Assembly: GCA_020852535.1 (NCBI GenBank)
Contig: JADZAO010000076.1
Coordinates: 1-8,337, forward strand
From: Paracoccaceae bacterium
GTDB lineage: Bacteria > Pseudomonadota > Alphaproteobacteria > Rhodobacterales > Rhodobacteraceae
Direction of reading: 5' to 3'
DNA: 8,337 nt
The notes under the pieces were generated by a model. The model had not been told where the DNA came from. It was given only the letters and a program-made list of their open reading frames with translations, and made no database searches. The position numbers were made by a program, and so were the translations under genes. Below are positions 5,652 to 8,337 of this stretch, in pieces. The stretch's first letter is position 1; every line of letters begins with the position of its first letter.

Positions 5652-6353
5652 ATGAAACAGCAAACACCCATCCACGAATTCGTTGGGATCGGCTTGTATT
5701 CTGTGGCCGATGCAGCGCAGCTATTGAAGGAACAACCGCGGACTCTGCGGCGGTGGTTAGATGGTTATGACTATAAGAATGATGATGAAATAAGGCATGT
5801 TGCGCCACTTTGGAAGTTAGATATCCCCAAGATTGACGATGAAATTGGGCTTAGCTTTCGCGATCTCATTGAGCTTAGGTTTATACGAGCATTCCTTAAA
5901 ACCGGAGTCAGCCTGAAAACTGTTCGGGACTGTATCGACTACGCTCAGAAATGCATCCAGACGGACCGCCCATTTTCATCTAGTCGTTTCCGAACCGATG
6001 GGTACACAATCTTCCTTGAAAGCCTGCAGGCTGCGGGCGAGCCTCAGTTACTTGATCTTAAGAAGAAACAGTATGCCTTTAAGAAAATCGTTGAGCAAAG
6101 TTTCAAGGATCTGGATCAAGAGGACGAGATCGTAAAACGTTGGCGTCCATATCATGGCAAAGACAGTATTGTCATCGACCCAACACGGTCCTTTGGCCAG
6201 CCTATCGCATCTGCCTCAGGCGTACCGACAATTGTGCTGGCAGAGGCGGTAAAGGCTGAGGGCTCCCCATCTTGGGTGGCGAGAATGTATGAAGTCGAGA
6301 AGTCAGTGGTTCAGGATGCCGTTAAGTTTCAAGAGGGGCTGATGGCGGCTTGA
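5652..6353 (+). CDS. HTH (MerR-like)/DUF433 antitoxin, VapB45-type
   Basis: This 233-residue protein has an N-terminal MerR-like HTH (LYSVADAAQLL then RTLRRWLDGY, 15-39), a middle helical linker (FRDLIELRFIRAFLKTGVSLKTVRDCID, 69-96) and a C-terminal DUF433 domain (about 164-226: IDPTRSFGQPI, SGVPT, and VARMYEV ahead of VVQDAVKF). DUF433 proteins of this build are antitoxins paired with DUF5615 PIN-like toxins (VapBC45 type), and such a toxin frame follows directly with a TTGA overlap. I chose ATG 5652 because it starts just before the conserved region; the longer frame from TTG 5553 adds residues unlike the family. No strong ribosome site or promoter is obvious upstream. The gene is intact although its partner is frameshifted. 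Confidence 0.82.
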   Translation: MKQQTPIHEFVGIGLYSVADAAQLLKEQPRTLRRWLDGYDYKNDDEIRHVAPLWKLDIPKIDDEIGLSFRDLIELRFIRAFLKTGVSLKTVRDCIDYAQKCIQTDRPFSSSRFRTDGYTIFLESLQAAGEPQLLDLKKKQYAFKKIVEQSFKDLDQEDEIVKRWRPYHGKDSIVIDPTRSFGQPIASASGVPTIVLAEAVKAEGSPSWVARMYEVEKSVVQDAVKFQEGLMAA

Positions 6354-6741
6354 AGGTGATGGTTGATGAAAACCTGCCTAACCCGATGGCAAAATCGCTT
6401 GCAGCCCTTTTTGTTGGCAAGCATGAGGTGGTTCACCTCAGAGAAAATTCGGTCCCGCAGTAAAAGATATTGACTGGATCAGGGCTTTAAATGCTGAGGG
6501 TCAGTGGACAATCATCTCTGCTGACCGCCGGATTGGAAAGAGCAAGGCCGATCAACAGGTGTTCAAGAGCTCGAAGCTGGTTGGATTTTTCTTTGCACCT
6601 GGGCTTCAAAAGGCCAAATTAATTAAGAAGATGGAACGCTTGATGGCTCTTTGGGAAACCATCGAAATGCAGGCCAGTTTGGTTGGTGGCGGTGCAATGT
6701 TCGAAATCCCGATTAAAAGCAGTAAACTCAGGCAGATTTGA
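6350..6741 (+). pseudogene. PIN-like DUF5615 toxin (VapC45-type), frameshifted
   Basis: The frame begins at TTG 6350, overlapping the antitoxin stop as TTGA, and reads (M)KVMVDENLPNPMAKS, the usual opening of DUF5615 PIN-like toxins with acidic D6 and E7. It then stops at TAA 6461-6463. The family sequence resumes in the -1 frame as FGPAVKDIDWIRAL, WTIISADRRIG, LVGFFF and a helical tail ending IKSSKLRQI. Restoring one A in the run at 6444-6447 (four As) gives a continuous protein of 130 residues. The lesion is therefore a single-base deletion in a homopolymer: a real pseudogene, a sequencing error, or less likely slippage. An ATG-started C-terminal fragment (6559-6741) has lost all the acidic residues seen in the N-terminal and central parts and is unlikely to be functional. 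Confidence 0.85.
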
Positions 6742-6788
6742 TTATACATGCTGTTTGGCCGCCGCTTGGCTAGACATATCAGACAGAA

Positions 6789-7313
6789 TTAATCATCCAA
6801 ATTATAAATTGTGGCCAGCAAGTCTAGATGTCCACCTTCTCCACGGATTTCCTCGAGTATTTTATCAAGGAACGGTATCCATTTCTCGGCAACCTTTGTC
6901 AGTTTTTCTGATGACGAAGCACGGTCGAGCATATCCTTTTGAGCATCTTTGACAGACTTCGCCATATTACTTGCGAGTTCGTCATCGCCATCAATAAGTG
7001 CACGAGGTGATACCAACCGCCAGCGAAGAAGACCAAGTAGCAATGACGGTACATATTGGAACTTCGTGTAATCCGAGCCGTAACTCTGCTTGAACTCAGA
7101 AATGACGTGTTGCCCTAGTTTTTCTACAGCATCTCTCTTGAGAAGCCCTGGGCAGCTGTCTGACCGCGAAAGAAGAAATGCCGCAGCGGCAGTTTCCTCT
7201 CTCCATTTCCAGTTACAAATTGGGATATTCATTAGAAGATCGATCGCCCGTTTTTCATCGACGGGATCGCTAACAATGCGCCCTAGACCTTGTCGTATCA
7301 GAACCCACGCCAT
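6789..7313 (-). CDS. Helical protein of unknown function, possibly a truncated C-terminal part
   Basis: I do not recognise the family. The 174 residues look soluble and mainly helical, with an opening MAWVLIRQGLGRIV, NWKWREETAAAAFLLSR (34-50), YVPSLLLGLLRWRLVSPRALIDGDDELA (87-114) and a charged tail with KILEEIRGEGG (151-161). No catalytic motif, signal peptide or membrane segment is clear. The frame stays open for 13 codons above the ATG (to TAA 7353-7355) with no other start codon, no ribosome site is visible, and the start is abrupt and hydrophobic. These fit the C-terminal stump of a larger gene cut by a rearrangement near 7355. It converges with the PIN-like toxin relic and diverges from vapBC. 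A genuine small gene cannot be excluded. Confidence 0.5.
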   Translation of the reverse strand: MAWVLIRQGLGRIVSDPVDEKRAIDLLMNIPICNWKWREETAAAAFLLSRSDSCPGLLKRDAVEKLGQHVISEFKQSYGSDYTKFQYVPSLLLGLLRWRLVSPRALIDGDDELASNMAKSVKDAQKDMLDRASSSEKLTKVAEKWIPFLDKILEEIRGEGGHLDLLATIYNLDD

Positions 7314-7355
7314 CGGCTTTTTCGTAAATGGGTGAGTTTTTATTAGTTGAGCTTA

Positions 7356-7460
7356 ACCGCCCCCCTCTATCCGGCTTTCCAATCGCTGCAGTAAAGCGCG
7401 ACAATGCCGATCTTATTGTTAAGAGCGCTCGCCGAGATCATCGGCCAGCATAATCTTCGC
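7356..7460. other. Intergenic spacer between the unknown gene and vapB
   Basis: I see no supported gene or RNA here. A short frame on the minus strand (about 18 codons around 7355-7415) has no start and no recognisable family; it may be debris from the rearrangement that trimmed the neighbouring gene. Confidence 0.4.
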
Positions 7461-7500
7461 TTGATGTTTCACCCTCCGCTTATGTATATGTCTATACATA
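7461..7500 (+). promoter_or_regulatory. vapBC promoter with palindromic operator
   Basis: A perfect inverted repeat, TATGTATA (7481-7488), TGTC, TATACATA (7493-7500), lies 20 bp upstream of vapB. It overlaps the best -10 (TATATG, 7485-7490), which stands 18 bp from TTGATG (7461-7466). AbrB-fold VapB antitoxins, with VapC, typically repress by binding such palindromes over their own promoter. Confidence 0.7.
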
Positions 7501-7520
7501 TGTCACATGAGGAGACGGTC

Positions 7521-7778
7521 ATGCCCGAGATTCAGTTGCCGACGCGAGAAGCAAAGCTTTTTCGCAACAATAAAAGCCAGGCTGTTCGTATTCCTGTCGA
7601 TTTTGAATTCCCCGGAGACCGTGTTCTACTCAAAAAAGACGGCGACCGTTTGGTAATCGAACCTATACAACCGCCATCCCTTTTGGATGTCTTAGCTAGG
7701 CTAAAGCCTCTCGGCACAGATGATGTCTTTCCCAATATTGATGACACGCTCTTACCTGCCGGGGATGTCGAACTTTGA
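7521..7778 (+). CDS. vapB: VapB antitoxin, AbrB/SpoVT (VagC-like) fold
   Basis: This 85-residue antitoxin has an N-terminal swapped-hairpin DNA-binding domain: AKLFRNNKSQAVRIPVDF (11-28), then GDRVLLKKDGDRLVIEP (32-48), the signature of the VagC/VapB group. The C-terminal tail (LLDVLARLKPLG, then acidic residues to GDVEL) is where such antitoxins wrap the toxin. ATG 7521 is preceded by GAGGAG at good spacing, which decides the start over upstream in-frame ATGs at 7485 and 7503. It overlaps vapC by 4 bp (TTGA). It is intact and probably autoregulated through the palindrome at 7481-7500. Confidence 0.94.
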   Translation: MPEIQLPTREAKLFRNNKSQAVRIPVDFEFPGDRVLLKKDGDRLVIEPIQPPSLLDVLARLKPLGTDDVFPNIDDTLLPAGDVEL

Positions 7779-8191
7779 ATAAGCTCTACATGCTGGATAC
7801 GAACATCGTCTCCGAATTGGCGCGCAATCCACAGGGCAAGGTTTTTCAGCGCATTCATGAGCACGGGGCCGAAATGATCTGTATCAGTGCAATCACCTCG
7901 GCCGAGCTGCGTTTTGGATGCGCCAAAAAAGGATCACTACGTTTGACGGCGCAGATAGAGGCGATTCTGTCTAGCCTCAAGGTGCTCGCATTCGACGTTC
8001 CTGCAGATGTGGAATACGGTTGTATCCGGACAGCGCTGGAACTTGCGGGAACGCCGATTGGGCCCAACGACTTACTGATCGGTGCTCATGCCCGCGCCGT
8101 CGACGCTGTTCTCGTTACAGCCAATGAGAGCGAGTTCAGCCGCATCCAAGGGCTTAAGGTTGAAAATTGGCTCGCGGTGAAGATTGACTAG
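7775..8191 (+). CDS. vapC: VapC toxin, PIN-domain ribonuclease
   Basis: This 138-residue PIN-domain RNase is of typical VapC length. The acidic metal-binding residues are D8 in YMLDTN, E44 in SAELRFG and D99 in GPNDLLIGAHA, with a final ANESEF (116-121) that carries N117 and E120 at the usual fourth position. VapC toxins cleave tRNA or rRNA; the target here is unknown. Translation starts at TTG 7775, overlapping the vapB stop as TTGA; ATG 7790 would cut the first strand and D8 would become residue 3, so it is less likely. The weak start probably keeps toxin below antitoxin. No lesion is seen, so the pair looks functional. Confidence 0.94.
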   Translation: MNKLYMLDTNIVSELARNPQGKVFQRIHEHGAEMICISAITSAELRFGCAKKGSLRLTAQIEAILSSLKVLAFDVPADVEYGCIRTALELAGTPIGPNDLLIGAHARAVDAVLVTANESEFSRIQGLKVENWLAVKID

Positions 8192-8204
8192 CGCCAGAAT
8201 GATA

Positions 8205-8337
8205 GATGGCTCGATGGTCGTCATGCACATCTACACGACACAAACTGCCGCCAATACGCGTTGTTTCTTGTATGAGTTAGCGCGCGCCGCCCCGATGAAA
8301 ATCCTTTAGGCGCTGATCAACAACGGCAAAGCTTTTA
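8205..8337 (+). pseudogene. IS481-family transposase relic (cut by window end)
   Basis: One frame reads IDGSMVVMHIYTTQTAANTR, then CFLYELARAAPMKIL, a TAG stop (8307-8309), then ALINNGKAF to the window end. This matches the DDE-core region of IS481-type transposases, in which the segment TAANARRFLxxLxRAxPxxI is followed by LTDNGKEF. Here TDN has become INN, so the catalytic aspartate is lost in addition to the stop. No N-terminal half, terminal repeat or start is in the window. It is a decayed insertion-sequence fragment; the continuation to the right would show how much remains. Confidence 0.75.

Noticed and set aside
6440..6465. Programmed ribosomal frameshift in the PIN-like toxin
   Set aside because: The run is only four As, with no classical slippery heptamer or evident downstream stem; deletion or sequencing error fits better.
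212..8309. Amber (TAG) recoding, since three broken frames carry TAG stops
   Set aside because: TAG also ends normal genes here (higB at 1836-1838, vapC at 8189-8191, and the RES 1 frame itself at 342-344), and one of the TAG-bearing frames is a fragment and another a transposase relic. Ordinary nonsense mutations are simpler.

Overview
The window is a compact accessory island made of toxin-antitoxin (TA) modules, a two-gene phage-defence cassette and mobile-element debris. There are no housekeeping genes. The tRNA-fMet remnant at the left edge resembles alphaproteobacterial initiator tRNAs, and the IS481-type transposase relic at the right edge and the TA families fit the same group. An alphaproteobacterium is therefore the best guess, but it is an inference from short segments.

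Left edge (1-341): a 7-bp tandem repeat, the 3' part of a decayed initiator tRNA (anticodon CAT), and, joined to it exactly at the tRNA 3' end, an 88-bp dead copy of part of the higA antitoxin gene found intact 1.75 kb away. Next (342-1480, minus strand) is an Xre-RES module whose antitoxin is intact but whose toxin has one in-frame amber stop at codon 37. Divergent from it lies an apparently intact higBA pair (1563-2148). A knot of interleaved inverted repeats follows higA.

Centre (2383-5504, minus strand): an RloA/RloB (AbiL-like) pair, an AAA15-type ATPase followed by a TOPRIM-like RloB protein with an ATGA overlap, under its own promoter. Immediately upstream is a second, intact Xre-RES pair with a clear promoter and operator.

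Right part (5652-8337): a MerR-like HTH/DUF433 antitoxin followed by a PIN-like (DUF5615/VapC45-type) toxin broken by a one-base deletion in an A run; an unidentified helical protein that looks like the C-terminal stump of a larger gene (minus strand); an intact vapBC pair with a strong palindromic operator; and the relic of an IS481-family transposase.

How it works together: four TA modules plus a dead antitoxin fragment surround one abortive-infection-type cassette. In two of the four modules the toxin carries a single inactivating lesion while its antitoxin is open; the other two look functional. This resembles a TA/defence island next to a tRNA integration site that is partly decaying, or whose antitoxins are kept for neutralising related toxins elsewhere. 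Family assignments rest on motifs read by eye; no database search was possible.
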